Shown: positions 1 to 5,745, counted from the stretch's first letter. The stretch: 6,732 nucleotides of DNA from Verrucomicrobiota bacterium (GCA_022711695.1 JAKLEJ010000198.1:1-6732), one strand, 5' to 3'. The notes: generated by a model not told the origin, from the letters alone. Program-made: numbers and translations.

Positions 1-123
1 GCCCAAACGCGCAAACTCCGTCACGTTCAAAAGGCCGCGGCCAAGCTTTCTCTCCGGACCCGCGCAGCCGACCGCCAGCAAGCCAGCCAGTCCCGCCAGG
101 GAAAGTGTCGTCACGATTCGCAT
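1..123 (-). CDS. Small lipoprotein, N-terminus only (TIGR04073-like, exosortase-system-associated)
   Basis: This gene is cut by the left edge of the window, so only 41 codons are visible. The protein begins MRIVTTLSLA, followed by a hydrophobic stretch (residues 6-18) and a lipobox LAVGC with the acceptor Cys at residue 20. It is therefore predicted to be a secreted, lipid-anchored envelope protein cleaved by signal peptidase II. After the Cys comes AGPERKLGRGLLNVTEFARLG. From memory, this matches the start of the family annotated as 'exosortase system-associated protein, TIGR04073', found mainly in Verrucomicrobiota with PEP-CTERM/exosortase systems. The family's function is unknown. The start is the only ATG that gives a complete signal peptide. 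No strong Shine-Dalgarno sequence precedes it. The lipoprotein call is firm; the family call rests on recognition of about 20 residues. Confidence 0.7.
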   Translation of the reverse strand, partial: MRIVTTLSLAGLAGLLAVGCAGPERKLGRGLLNVTEFARLG

Positions 124-315
124 ATGTTCTGCGCACAAGCCTAATCCGAATTGATCCCTTGTAAAGACCTTTCGAGCCGATTACAAATTTCTTCGCCGGT
201 TTTCGGCATTTTTGCCTTGAGATTTTTTCGCATCCGCCGATGCTCCGTTCAGACAGAGGCGACGCGGAGCAAGCGCGCGCGGTTCTTTGAAAGAAAGAAA
301 TCTGTTAACCAGATT

Positions 316-503
316 TACCCTGCCTATGCTCGTGATCAGGAACAAAGTCCTTGAACCGTAAGTTAAGCAAATAGCGGGGCCAAATGTCCGGTGACCGCCG
401 ACAGGCCTTGACTGGAAGTCGAACCTCACCGATAGGCTCCATTTGTTTCTATTCAAGTTCAAAGGAACTGTTGCACACGGCATTGTGGGCGGGGTATTTT
501 TTT
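316..503 (+). ncRNA. ssrS: 6S RNA candidate (rod-shaped non-coding RNA with a T-tract end)
   Basis: The stretch folds into one long bulged rod of about 188 nt. The closing stem pairs 316-325 with 487-496 (ten contiguous pairs including G-U). It continues as 326-328/481-483, 330-334/476-480, 343-345/471-473, 346-347/468-469, 348-350/464-466 and 351-356/457-462. A large asymmetric bubble follows (357-380 against 446-456). Beyond it are 381-386/440-445 (CAAATG/CATTTG), 389-394/426-431 (CGGTGA/TCACCG) and an apical hairpin 408-413/417-422. A run of seven T's (497-503) directly follows the closing stem. 6S RNA, about 180-190 nt with a closing stem, open central bubble and terminal stem-loop, binds the housekeeping RNA polymerase holoenzyme as a promoter mimic. 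A gene for 5-formyltetrahydrofolate cyclo-ligase, the usual ssrS neighbour in gammaproteobacteria, lies downstream. A weak promoter is possible: TTGAAA (287-292), 17 nt, CAGATT (310-315). The pairing is seen; the 6S identity is inferred. It could be another structured RNA. Confidence 0.58.
487..503 (+). terminator. Probable intrinsic terminator of the 6S-like RNA
   Basis: The 3' strand of the closing stem (GGGCGGGGTA, 487-496) is followed at once by seven T's (497-503). A GC-rich stem running straight into a U-tract is what an intrinsic terminator needs. Here the paired 5' strand lies far upstream (316-325) instead of in a local hairpin, so termination would depend on folding of the whole RNA. 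The separate GC hairpin at 506-521 starts after the T's and so cannot be the terminator stem. Confidence 0.45.
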
Positions 504-680
504 GCCGGCGGCCCGCCGCCGAGGGGCGCGCCCTGCGGCATCGGAGCCGCATCCGCTGCGCTGCCAGCGTCCCGCGCGCGTGGTTGGCGCTGCCGTCCTC
601 CGGCCCCGGCGGCCTCGATCCGGGATTCGGCGCGGCCCTTTCTGCTTTTCGCCCCCGCCCTTTCGTTCTATCCTTGGGTC
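504..680. other. GC-rich intergenic region upstream of rarA
   Basis: These 177 bases separate the 6S-like RNA from rarA. A tight hairpin lies at 506-521 (CGGCGG, loop CCCG, CCGCCG). The stretch is open in the rarA frame, but its translation is a low-complexity Pro/Ala/Arg string with no resemblance to RarA proteins, so it is treated as non-coding. The last 20 bases contain the likely -10 element of rarA. Nothing else is recognised. Confidence 0.5.
668..673 (+). promoter_or_regulatory. Possible -10 element of the rarA operon
   Basis: TATCCT (4 of 6 matches to TATAAT) ends seven bases before the rarA ATG, which has no Shine-Dalgarno sequence. Transcription would then begin at or next to the start codon, giving a leaderless mRNA. 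No good -35 hexamer stands 16-18 bases upstream, where the sequence is pyrimidine-rich (CTTTTC). The call is therefore tentative and leans on the same geometry seen before two other starts in this window. Confidence 0.35.
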
Positions 681-2060
681 ATGTCGCGGGATGACCTGTT
701 CCAGGAGGCTCCGGAGAAGCCGGGCGCTCCGTCGGGGACGAGCGTGTCGGCGATGCGCCCCGCTCCCCTGGCTGCCCGCATGCGCCCGCGCAGCCTGGAT
801 GAGTTCGCGGGCCAGTCGCATGTGCTGGCGCCGGGCCAGTTGCTGCGTCGGGCCATCGAGTCCGACCGCATCCAGTCGCTGATCTTCTATGGGCCGCCCG
901 GCACCGGCAAGACCTCGCTGGCCCAGATCATCGCCCAGCAGACCCGCAACAAGTTCGAGCGGCTCAGCGGGGTGGAATCGAACGTGGCGGACATGCGCCG
1001 GGTGCTGGCCGCCGCGGCCAACCGCCTGGCTAACACCGGCCAGCCCACCCTCCTTTTCATCGACGAGATTCATCGCTTCAACAAGTCGCAGCAGGATGTG
1101 CTGCTGCCGGACGTGGAAAGCGGCGTGGTCCGGCTGATCGGGGCCACCACTCACAATCCCTTCTTCTTCGTCAATTCCCCGCTGGTCTCCCGGTCGCAGA
1201 TCTTCGAGCTGCGGCCGCTCACCGAGGAGGACTTGCTCGGGCTGCTCCGGCGGGCGCTGGCCGACGCGGAACGGGGCCTGGGCCACCTGCGCATCCAGGC
1301 CGAGGAAGCCGCCCTGCGGCACCTGGCGGTCGTGTCCGACGGCGACGCCCGCAAGGCGCTCAACGCCCTCGAGATCGCCGCCCTGACGACGCCGCCCGAC
1401 GCGCAGGGCTGGATTCGCCTGGACCTGGCCGCCGCCGAGCAGAGCATCCAGAAGAAGGCGGTGGTGTACGACGGCGACGGCGACGCGCACTACGACACCA
1501 TCTCGGCCTTCATCAAGTCGATGCGCGGAAGCGATCCGGATGCGGCGCTTTATTGGCTGGCCAAGATGATTCACGCCGGCGAGGACCCGCGCTTCATCTC
1601 GCGCCGGATCGTGATTTGCGCGGCGGAGGATGTGGGGCTGGCCGACCCCATGGCGCTGGTGCTGGCCCAGGCCGCGCACCAGGCGGCGGAGTTCGTCGGC
1701 TGGCCCGAGGCGCGCATCCCCATCGCCGAGGCCGCCGTCTATGTCGCCTGCGCTCACAAGAGCAACACCGCTTACCTGGCCATCGACGCCGCGCTGGCGG
1801 ATGTGCGGGAGGGGCGCACCCTGGCGGTGCCGGAGCACCTCCGCGACGCCAGCTATGCCGGGGCCAAGCGGTTGGGCCACGGTCAGGGCTACGAATACGC
1901 CCACGACCATCCCGGCCACTTTGTCGAGCAGGACTATCTGGGCGCGGAGCGCCGCTACTACGAGCCCTCCGATCAAGGCCATGAGCGCAAGATCAAGGAG
2001 CGCCTCGAACAATGGCGGGCCCGGCGAGCCGCGGCCAAGTCCCAGGGAGGCGCCCCATGA
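681..2060 (+). CDS. rarA: Replication-associated recombination protein A (RarA/MgsA), AAA+ ATPase
   Basis: This is a 459-residue, full-length RarA/MgsA, the bacterial relative of eukaryotic WRNIP1/Mgs1. Family members act as tetrameric clamp-loader-like ATPases at stalled replication forks and interact with SSB. Visible motifs are Walker A GPPGTGKT (71-78), Walker B LLFIDEIH (124-131), sensor 1 GATTHNP (154-160), the arginine-finger segment NSPLVSR (165-171) and sensor 2 GDARKALNALE (221-231). The diagnostic C-terminal block runs from FIKSMRGSDPDAALYWLAKMI through EDPRFISRRIVICAAEDVGLADP (277-323), followed by the tetramerisation region. The start at 681 was chosen because MSRDDLFQEAP...PLAARMRPRSLDEFAGQ matches the usual N-terminus. 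An in-frame ATG at 384 would add 99 unrelated residues. There is no Shine-Dalgarno sequence. The stop overlaps the next gene's start (ATGA), so the genes are probably translationally coupled. Confidence 0.96.
   Translation: MSRDDLFQEAPEKPGAPSGTSVSAMRPAPLAARMRPRSLDEFAGQSHVLAPGQLLRRAIESDRIQSLIFYGPPGTGKTSLAQIIAQQTRNKFERLSGVESNVADMRRVLAAAANRLANTGQPTLLFIDEIHRFNKSQQDVLLPDVESGVVRLIGATTHNPFFFVNSPLVSRSQIFELRPLTEEDLLGLLRRALADAERGLGHLRIQAEEAALRHLAVVSDGDARKALNALEIAALTTPPDAQGWIRLDLAAAEQSIQKKAVVYDGDGDAHYDTISAFIKSMRGSDPDAALYWLAKMIHAGEDPRFISRRIVICAAEDVGLADPMALVLAQAAHQAAEFVGWPEARIPIAEAAVYVACAHKSNTAYLAIDAALADVREGRTLAVPEHLRDASYAGAKRLGHGQGYEYAHDHPGHFVEQDYLGAERRYYEPSDQGHERKIKERLEQWRARRAAAKSQGGAP
2044..2050 (+). 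promoter_or_regulatory. Shine-Dalgarno sequence of the folate cyclo-ligase gene
   Basis: AGGGAGG lies inside the last codons of rarA, six bases before the ATG at 2057. It fixes that start over the in-frame upstream ATG at 2012 and supports translational coupling through the ATGA overlap. It is the only strong ribosome-binding site seen before a gene in this window. Confidence 0.75.
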
Positions 2061-2653
2061 GCCTGACCGTTGCCGCCCGGAAGCAGGCCCTCCGCCTGGC
2101 CTTGGACCCGAAGCGCGCGGCCTTCGGCCCGGAGAACGCCTTGGAGCAATCTGCGGGCCTGTGTCGGCATCTGCGCGCCCAACCGCTCTGGCAGCAGGCG
2201 CACCGGGTGGCGGCGTTTCATCCGATGGCCGGCGAACCGGACCTTCGCCCCGTGTTGGAGGAGGCCCTGGCGGCGGGCAAGCGCCTGGCCCTGCCGCGGT
2301 ATGAGCCGGCACAGCGCGGCTACACTTTCCGGCTTGTCGGGGCGCTGTCGGAACTGCGCCCCGGGCATTTCGGCATCCTGGAACCGCCCCCGGAGGCGCC
2401 CCGGGCCGAATTAATCCGGCTGGACTTCTGGCTCGTTCCCGGGGTAGCTTTCGATCGGGGCGGGCGCCGCCTCGGGCGCGGCAAAGGCTACTATGACCGA
2501 CTGCTGGCTGGCGTCCGGGCGCACAAGTGCGGAGTCGCCTTCGACTGGCAGATCGTCGAGCGCGTCCCGGCCGAGCCCCATGACGTTTGCGTGGATTCGC
2601 TCTTGACGCCGACGCGGTGGTGTTTTTGCCAGGCCGACCGCTCGGGTTTATGA
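2057..2653 (+). CDS. fau: 5-formyltetrahydrofolate cyclo-ligase (MTHFS/YgfA family)
   Basis: The 198-residue product has the usual family length. The enzyme uses ATP to convert 5-formyl-tetrahydrofolate to 5,10-methenyl-tetrahydrofolate in the cytoplasm, returning a storage or inhibitory folate to the one-carbon pool. Visible features are a basic N-terminal helix (ARKQALRLAL, 7-16), FHPMAGEPDLRPVL (54-67), which corresponds to the substrate-site strand and helix, the segment VPGVAFDRGGRRLGRGKGYYDRLL (127-150) with the conserved Gly-rich nucleotide/phosphate loop and YYDR, and EPHDVCVDSLLTPT (173-186). The ATG at 2057 has a good Shine-Dalgarno sequence and overlaps the rarA stop. The gene's own TGA overlaps the rny ATG. 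Its place in the operon suggests co-expression with rarA and rny, not a metabolic cluster. In gammaproteobacteria the homologue ygfA lies beside ssrS, which supports the 6S call upstream. Confidence 0.94.
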   Translation: MSLTVAARKQALRLALDPKRAAFGPENALEQSAGLCRHLRAQPLWQQAHRVAAFHPMAGEPDLRPVLEEALAAGKRLALPRYEPAQRGYTFRLVGALSELRPGHFGILEPPPEAPRAELIRLDFWLVPGVAFDRGGRRLGRGKGYYDRLLAGVRAHKCGVAFDWQIVERVPAEPHDVCVDSLLTPTRWCFCQADRSGL

Positions 2654-4215
2654 TTTTTCTGGCCAATCTGGAGTTACACGACGCGGTCCTCGTGGCTGTC
2701 GGCGCAGGGCTGGGTGTCTTCTTCTATTACTGGCTGAACCGGCGCCGGCTGGCCACAGCGCAAACCGAGCAGCAATCCATCCTCCAGCAGGCGCGCCGCG
2801 AGGCCGAGGACATTGCCCGCGAGGCCCGCTTGCGCTCCGCCGAGGAGGCCCTCAAGATCCGCACTCAAACCGAGCTGGTGTTCGCCGCGCGCGAGAAGGA
2901 GCTGGCCGAGGGCGAATCCAAGCTCACCGAGCGCGAGAAGATCATCAACACGCAATTCGAAAGCCTGGTTCATGAGGAGCGCCTCATGCGCGCCGAGCAG
3001 GAGAAAGCCCGCCAGGCGGTCGCGGCTTCGGAGGTCCGCGAGCGCGAAGCCCAGGCCCTGGGCGTGCAGCGCCGCGAGCAGCTCCAGGCGGTCTCGCAGA
3101 TGACCGTCGAGGAGGCTCGCGCCCAGCTTCTCAAGGAGGTCGAGAAGGAGTCCCAGTCCGACGCCAGCGCGTTCAGCCGGCACATCCTCGAGGAGGCCCG
3201 GGTGCGCGCCGAGGACAAGGCCCGGCGCATCCTGGCCATCGCCATCCAGCGTTACGCGGTGGACCACACCTCCGAAAGCACCACCACCTCCGTAGCCCTG
3301 CCGAGCGACGAGCTCAAGGGCCGCATCATTGGCCGCGACGGCCGGAACATCCGCGCCTTCGAGGCGGCCACGGGCGTGACGGTGCTCATCGACGACACGC
3401 CCAACGCCGTGGTCCTCTCGGCGTTCGATCCGGTCCGGCGCGAAGTGGCCCGCGGCGCCATGGAGCGGCTGTTGGCCGACGGCCGCATCCACCCGACCCG
3501 TATCGAGGAGGTGGTGCAGAAGGTGCAGCAGGAGATGGATGACGCCATCGTCCGCGCAGGCGAGGACGCGGTCGTCAAGGTGGGGCTGCCGCCCCTGCCG
3601 GCGGAGCTGGTCAAACTGCTCGGCTCGCTGCGCTTCCGGCGCAGTTTCTCGCAGAATGTCCTCGACCACTCGGTCGAGGTGGCGCAGCTCACCGGCCTGC
3701 TGGCCAGCGAACTGCGCCTGGACGTGGCCCTGGCCAAGCGCGCTGGCCTCCTGCACGACATCGGCAAGGCCGTCAACCACGAGGTCGAGGGCACCCATGC
3801 CCAGGCCGGGGCTGAACTCGCCAACCGTTGTGGCGAATGCGAGGCCGTCGTCAGCGCCATCGCCTCCCACCATGACGAGGTCCCCATGAACGGCCCGCTC
3901 AGCATCCTGGTGGGAGCGGCGGACGCCATCAGCGCCTCCCGCCCCGGCGCCCGCTCCGAGACCATGTCCATCTACCTCAAGCGGGTCGAGGAGCTGGAGA
4001 AGATTGGCGTCTCATTCCCGGGTGTGGAGAAAGTCTATGCCGTTCAGGCCGGACGCGAGCTGCGGGTCTTCGTCCGACCCGAGGCCCTGAGCGACGAGGC
4101 GGCCTATGACCTGGCCCGCGCCATGGCCAGAAAGATCGAGGCCGAACTGACCTATCCCGGCCAGATCCGGGTGACGGTCATGCGCGAAACGCGCTGCGTC
4201 GAGTTCGCGAAGTAG
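2650..4215 (+). CDS. rny: Ribonuclease Y, membrane-anchored endoribonuclease
   Basis: The 521-residue product has the length and domain order of RNase Y, which starts decay and processing of mRNA by internal cleavage at the membrane. An N-terminal membrane segment lies at about residues 11-29 (AVLVAVGAGLGVFFYYWL), followed by basic NRRR. A long, highly charged coiled coil covers about 34-200. The KH RNA-binding domain follows, with GRIIGRDGRNIRAFE (224-238) and its GxxG loop GRDG at 228-231. The HD phosphohydrolase domain has H340 (NVLDHSVEVA), H369-D370 (LLHDIGK), H407-H408 (ASHHDE) and D425 (AADAISASRPGAR) as likely metal ligands. The C-terminus YPGQIRVTVMRETRCVEFAK is typical. The ATG at 2650 was chosen because it gives a short cytosol-free N-terminus before the membrane helix and overlaps the upstream stop (ATGA). 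The in-frame ATG at 2587 would add 21 residues encoded within fau. All catalytic residues appear intact. Confidence 0.97.
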   Translation: MIFLANLELHDAVLVAVGAGLGVFFYYWLNRRRLATAQTEQQSILQQARREAEDIAREARLRSAEEALKIRTQTELVFAAREKELAEGESKLTEREKIINTQFESLVHEERLMRAEQEKARQAVAASEVREREAQALGVQRREQLQAVSQMTVEEARAQLLKEVEKESQSDASAFSRHILEEARVRAEDKARRILAIAIQRYAVDHTSESTTTSVALPSDELKGRIIGRDGRNIRAFEAATGVTVLIDDTPNAVVLSAFDPVRREVARGAMERLLADGRIHPTRIEEVVQKVQQEMDDAIVRAGEDAVVKVGLPPLPAELVKLLGSLRFRRSFSQNVLDHSVEVAQLTGLLASELRLDVALAKRAGLLHDIGKAVNHEVEGTHAQAGAELANRCGECEAVVSAIASHHDEVPMNGPLSILVGAADAISASRPGARSETMSIYLKRVEELEKIGVSFPGVEKVYAVQAGRELRVFVRPEALSDEAAYDLARAMARKIEAELTYPGQIRVTVMRETRCVEFAK

Positions 4216-4352
4216 TCCCCGGGGTTCGCAAAGAATAGGGGCTGAAGACGGGAAAGAGAGCTCGCCATCGCCGGAAGGTTTGTGTCCCTGCAATCTGGGG
4301 CGGGCGGCGCGCGAGGGGTTGGCGTTTCCAACCGAATCGGCCGAAGCGGGCG

Positions 4353-4372
4353 CTTGGCCTGGGAGGGCCAAG
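4353..4372. repeat. Inverted repeat / hairpin
   Basis: CTTGGCC (4353-4359) and GGCCAAG (4366-4372) form a perfect 7-bp stem with a 6-nt loop, about 140 bases after the rny stop. There is no T-tract on either side, so it is not a canonical intrinsic terminator. It could stabilise the rny transcript 3' end or mark a decayed element. Confidence 0.55.
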
Positions 4373-4400
4373 GGCGCATCTGCAGCCGCCTTTCTCCTGG

Positions 4401-4418
4401 CCCCTGAAACCGCAGGGG
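4401..4418. repeat. Inverted repeat / hairpin
   Basis: CCCCTG (4401-4406) and CAGGGG (4413-4418) form a perfect 6-bp GC-rich stem with the loop AAACCG, followed by TCTT. It is the nearest thing to an rny terminator but lacks a proper U-tract. Confidence 0.5.
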
Positions 4419-4425
4419 TCTTGCT

Positions 4426-4455
4426 GAACCGCGAAACGCACCAAACACACGAAAG
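4426..4455 (+). repeat. Relic resembling the 'ACGAAA/ACCAAACACACGAAA' interspersed repeat
   Basis: The stretch reads as A-rich units (GAACCGCGAAACG, then CACCAAACACACGAAAG), unlike its GC-rich surroundings. From memory, similar 'aaccacgaaacacaccaaacacacgaaa' repeats are scattered through intergenic DNA of Verrucomicrobiota, Planctomycetota and other environmental bacteria. A translation of the flanking DNA ends in SVCAPCG, a string often seen beside such repeats. Only one degenerate copy is present, so the identification is by recollection and is not proven here. Confidence 0.35.
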
Positions 4456-4546
4456 CGACGCCAAGGCGCCGTCGGGGGATCGACTCTCAGTCTGCGCGCC
4501 ATGCGGGTGAGTCCTTGCGCGGGCTGCCGCAGTCCTGGCGGCAAAT

Positions 4547-4600
4547 TAGCTAATAGCCGGGACCGACCCCTCTGATAGCTAATAGCCGGGACTGACCCCT
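4547..4600. repeat. Two tandem 25-bp direct repeats (REP-like)
   Basis: Copies at 4547-4571 and 4576-4600 differ at one base out of 25 (ACCGACC versus ACTGACC) and are spaced 29 bp apart, start to start. Each begins TAGCTAATAGCCGGGAC and contains a short GGG/CCC inverted repeat. The first copy is preceded by the palindrome ATTAGCTAAT (4545-4554). The complementary form, GGGGTCAGTCCCGGCTATT, resembles interspersed elements that I recall near REP-associated tyrosine transposases in environmental bacteria. No transposase lies in the window, so the pair may be a solo element. Confidence 0.75.
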
Positions 4601-4643
4601 ATGGATGGAATCTGCCGCAAAAAACGTCAAGAGGGCAGCGACC

Positions 4644-5334
4644 TTATCCGGGCGAAGCGTTGGTGAGGGCCCCGGGGGCGATTTCTCTGAGGGCGTTGCC
4701 GGCAAACATTCCAACCCTCGCGTTGGTGTCGTTTAGGGCGGTGAGCAAGCTCGGCACTGTGGACGTCGCCAACGTTCCATATTGTCCCAACGCCCAGGCC
4801 GCGTCTCCGCGCCAGACGCAATTCGCGTTTGTCAGGAATCGCTCCAGGATTGGAATCACCGCGGGCGGCTCCGTAGTGAGCGGGCCCGCAGGCTCCAGCA
4901 TTGAGGAGTTCGGTCAACTTTGGCAGAGCGTTTGTGGCCTGCTCACCGAGGGCGGCGAATGCGTGTGTTGCTGTTTCGGCTCTCCGGAGTTTCTTGTCCG
5001 TGACTCTCCACTCGCCGCGGGCGCCCATCGCCTCCTGCAACCGCTTCAAGAGCCTGTTGACTGCCTCGATGGCTCTCGTCTTGCCGGGGGGCGGAACGTA
5101 TTGAATCCAATCCAGGAGGAAAGGGATGGCATTGGTTCCGATTCGATCGGTCGCGCGGGCTGCCGGGTGTTGCCGAGAGGATGGAGACAGCTCGGATGGA
5201 GTTCCGTAACGCTCTACCCAGTAGCCCAGGGGGCGGCCTTGATGCGAGGGTTCGCTGGGGCGGGTGAGACAGACGATAAGCGCGGCGAGCATCCCGAGGG
5301 CCACGAGTCCGAGGATGAGCCGACGCTTGGGCAT
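4644..5334 (-). pseudogene. Membrane-anchored HEAT-repeat protein, interrupted by a one-base frameshift
   Basis: The gene starts at the ATG at 5334 with MPKRRLILGLVALGMLAALIVCLTR, a basic end followed by a single hydrophobic anchor or signal segment (6-23). It continues GRPLGYWVERYGTPSELSP, a segment I associate with verrucomicrobial HEAT-repeat proteins. HEAT-like helices follow (TNAIPFLLDWIQ, HAFAALGEQATNALPKLTELLN). At about 4885-4900 the reading frame is lost. Moving forward one base restores PLTTEPPAVIPILERFLTNANCVWRGDAAWALGQYGTLATSTVPSLLTALNDTNARVGMFAGNALREIAPGALTNASPG, which is clear HEAT-repeat sequence ending at the TAA at 4644. One surplus base, perhaps in the GGG or CCC run of the minus-strand TGCGGGCCCGC, would explain it. 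The repaired product would be about 230 residues. HEAT repeats usually mediate protein contacts; the partner is unknown. It may be a true pseudogene or a sequencing error. Confidence 0.72.
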
Positions 5335-5563
5335 TTGGCCAGAGTATAGGCCGGCGGCGCCTTGGGACAAGGACGAATCGAATCCGCTGGACCGGACGAC
5401 CGGACGCGACGAATGCTCGACCGGGTTGGCGGCGCCATGGATATGAAGGCCCTGCCGTCGCCACCGCCGGGCATCGGGTTCCTGCGGGACTTTGTCGCCA
5501 AGCCAGGCTTGGGGGTTTGCCGCGCTGGCCGCGGCTGGGGGCCTGCGAAGAGGGCAGGGCGCC
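5335..5563. other. Intergenic region between the small lipoprotein and HEAT-repeat genes
   Basis: Apart from the promoter at 5343-5370, the region contains a perfect 15-bp odd palindrome CCAAGCC-A-GGCTTGG at 5498-5512. The minus strand is open in the HEAT frame as far as 5679, but that extension overlaps the lipoprotein gene and is Arg/Pro/Ala-rich. It is regarded as non-coding. Confidence 0.5.
5343..5370 (-). promoter_or_regulatory. Sigma70-type promoter of the HEAT-repeat gene
   Basis: On the minus strand, TTGTCC (5370-5365) and TATACT (5348-5343) are separated by 16 bases. They match the -35 and -10 consensus at 4 and 5 of 6 positions. The -10 ends eight bases before the ATG at 5334, so transcription would start at about the first base of the codon, implying a leaderless mRNA. 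This agrees with the absence of a Shine-Dalgarno sequence. Confidence 0.5.
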
Positions 5564-5740
5564 TTAGCGCCGCTCCCCCATGCCCCCGGGCAGGCCGTGT
5601 TCCCAGGTCTTGGGCGCGTTCCAGGGCCGCGAGGCCTCGTTCGACGGATCGTCGTTGGATTTGCACCCCGGGAGCACACCAGCGGCGACCGCCAGGAGCA
5701 GGAGAGCCAGCCACTGAAAATGACGAGTCAAGCGCTGCAT
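5564..5740 (-). CDS. Small lipoprotein with a C-terminal PWNxPKxWExGLPGGM motif
   Basis: This 58-residue protein has a textbook lipoprotein signal: MQRLTRHFQW, then a hydrophobic core LALLLLAVAAGV (11-22) and lipobox LPGC with Cys at 26. Pro at position -2 is unusual but tolerated. The mature part is only about 33 residues: KSNDDPSNEASRPWNAPKTWEHGLPGGMGERR. The SxRPWNxPKxWExGLPxGM block looks like a conserved motif of small verrucomicrobial lipoproteins that I have met as 'hypothetical', with no known function. The ATG at 5740 lies five bases after the stop of the upstream coiled-coil gene, so the two are surely co-transcribed and may be translationally coupled. A product this short, anchored in the envelope beside a membrane-bound coiled-coil protein, may be an accessory partner of it; that is inference only. 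Confidence 0.8.
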   Translation of the reverse strand: MQRLTRHFQWLALLLLAVAAGVLPGCKSNDDPSNEASRPWNAPKTWEHGLPGGMGERR

Positions 5741-5745
5741 CTGCG

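Larger units (their letters stand above)
4216..4643. other. Non-coding region with hairpins and repeat relics
   Basis: This stretch separates the converging rny and HEAT-repeat genes. Overlapping open frames on the minus strand translate to Arg/Pro/Ala-rich strings without a recognisable family, so no gene is called. It holds two perfect hairpins (4353-4372 and 4401-4418), a relic resembling an interspersed repeat (4426-4455) and a pair of 25-bp direct repeats (4547-4600). A run of six A's at 4619-4624, giving U's on the minus strand, follows the HEAT gene stop, but no clear stem precedes it. No canonical terminator for rny was found. Confidence 0.6.

Noticed and set aside
411..430. tRNA T-arm-like string GGTTCGACTTCC on the minus strand
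   Set aside because: The flanking bases do not form a 5-bp T-stem, and no acceptor or anticodon arms are present. The stretch is better explained as the apical part of the 6S-like rod.
506..521. GC hairpin next to a T-run as an intrinsic terminator
   Set aside because: On the plus strand the T's come before the hairpin, and on the minus strand they become A's after it, so neither orientation fits a terminator.
384..680. N-terminal extension of rarA by 99 residues
   Set aside because: It is in frame, but its translation is low-complexity Arg/Pro/Ala sequence without similarity to RarA, and it overlaps the folded 6S-like RNA. The start at 681 gives the usual family N-terminus.
2587..2649. 21-residue extension of rny
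   Set aside because: It would lie entirely within fau, and the ATGA overlap at 2650 gives the standard RNase Y N-terminus just before the membrane segment.
459..2666. 735-residue open frame on the minus strand
   Set aside because: It lies antisense to rarA and fau, which are certain. It is Arg/Gly/Pro-rich without recognisable domains, a common by-product of high-GC codon use.
2674..3873. 399-residue open frame on the minus strand
   Set aside because: It mirrors rny codons (Leu/Gly/Asp/Ala-rich) and shows no family motif. rny on the plus strand is unambiguous.
4012..4544. Several overlapping minus-strand frames and one plus-strand frame (4280-4510) after rny
   Set aside because: They are Arg/Pro-rich strings without motifs. 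Part of each reads through the repeat relic at 4426-4455.
4547..4600. CRISPR array
   Set aside because: There are only two repeat copies with a four-base gap between them and no spacers of normal length. No cas genes are present.
5335..5679. 115-residue upstream extension of the HEAT-repeat protein
   Set aside because: It overlaps the small lipoprotein gene in another frame, has no signal peptide, and would bury the clear membrane anchor at residues 6-23 of the chosen start.
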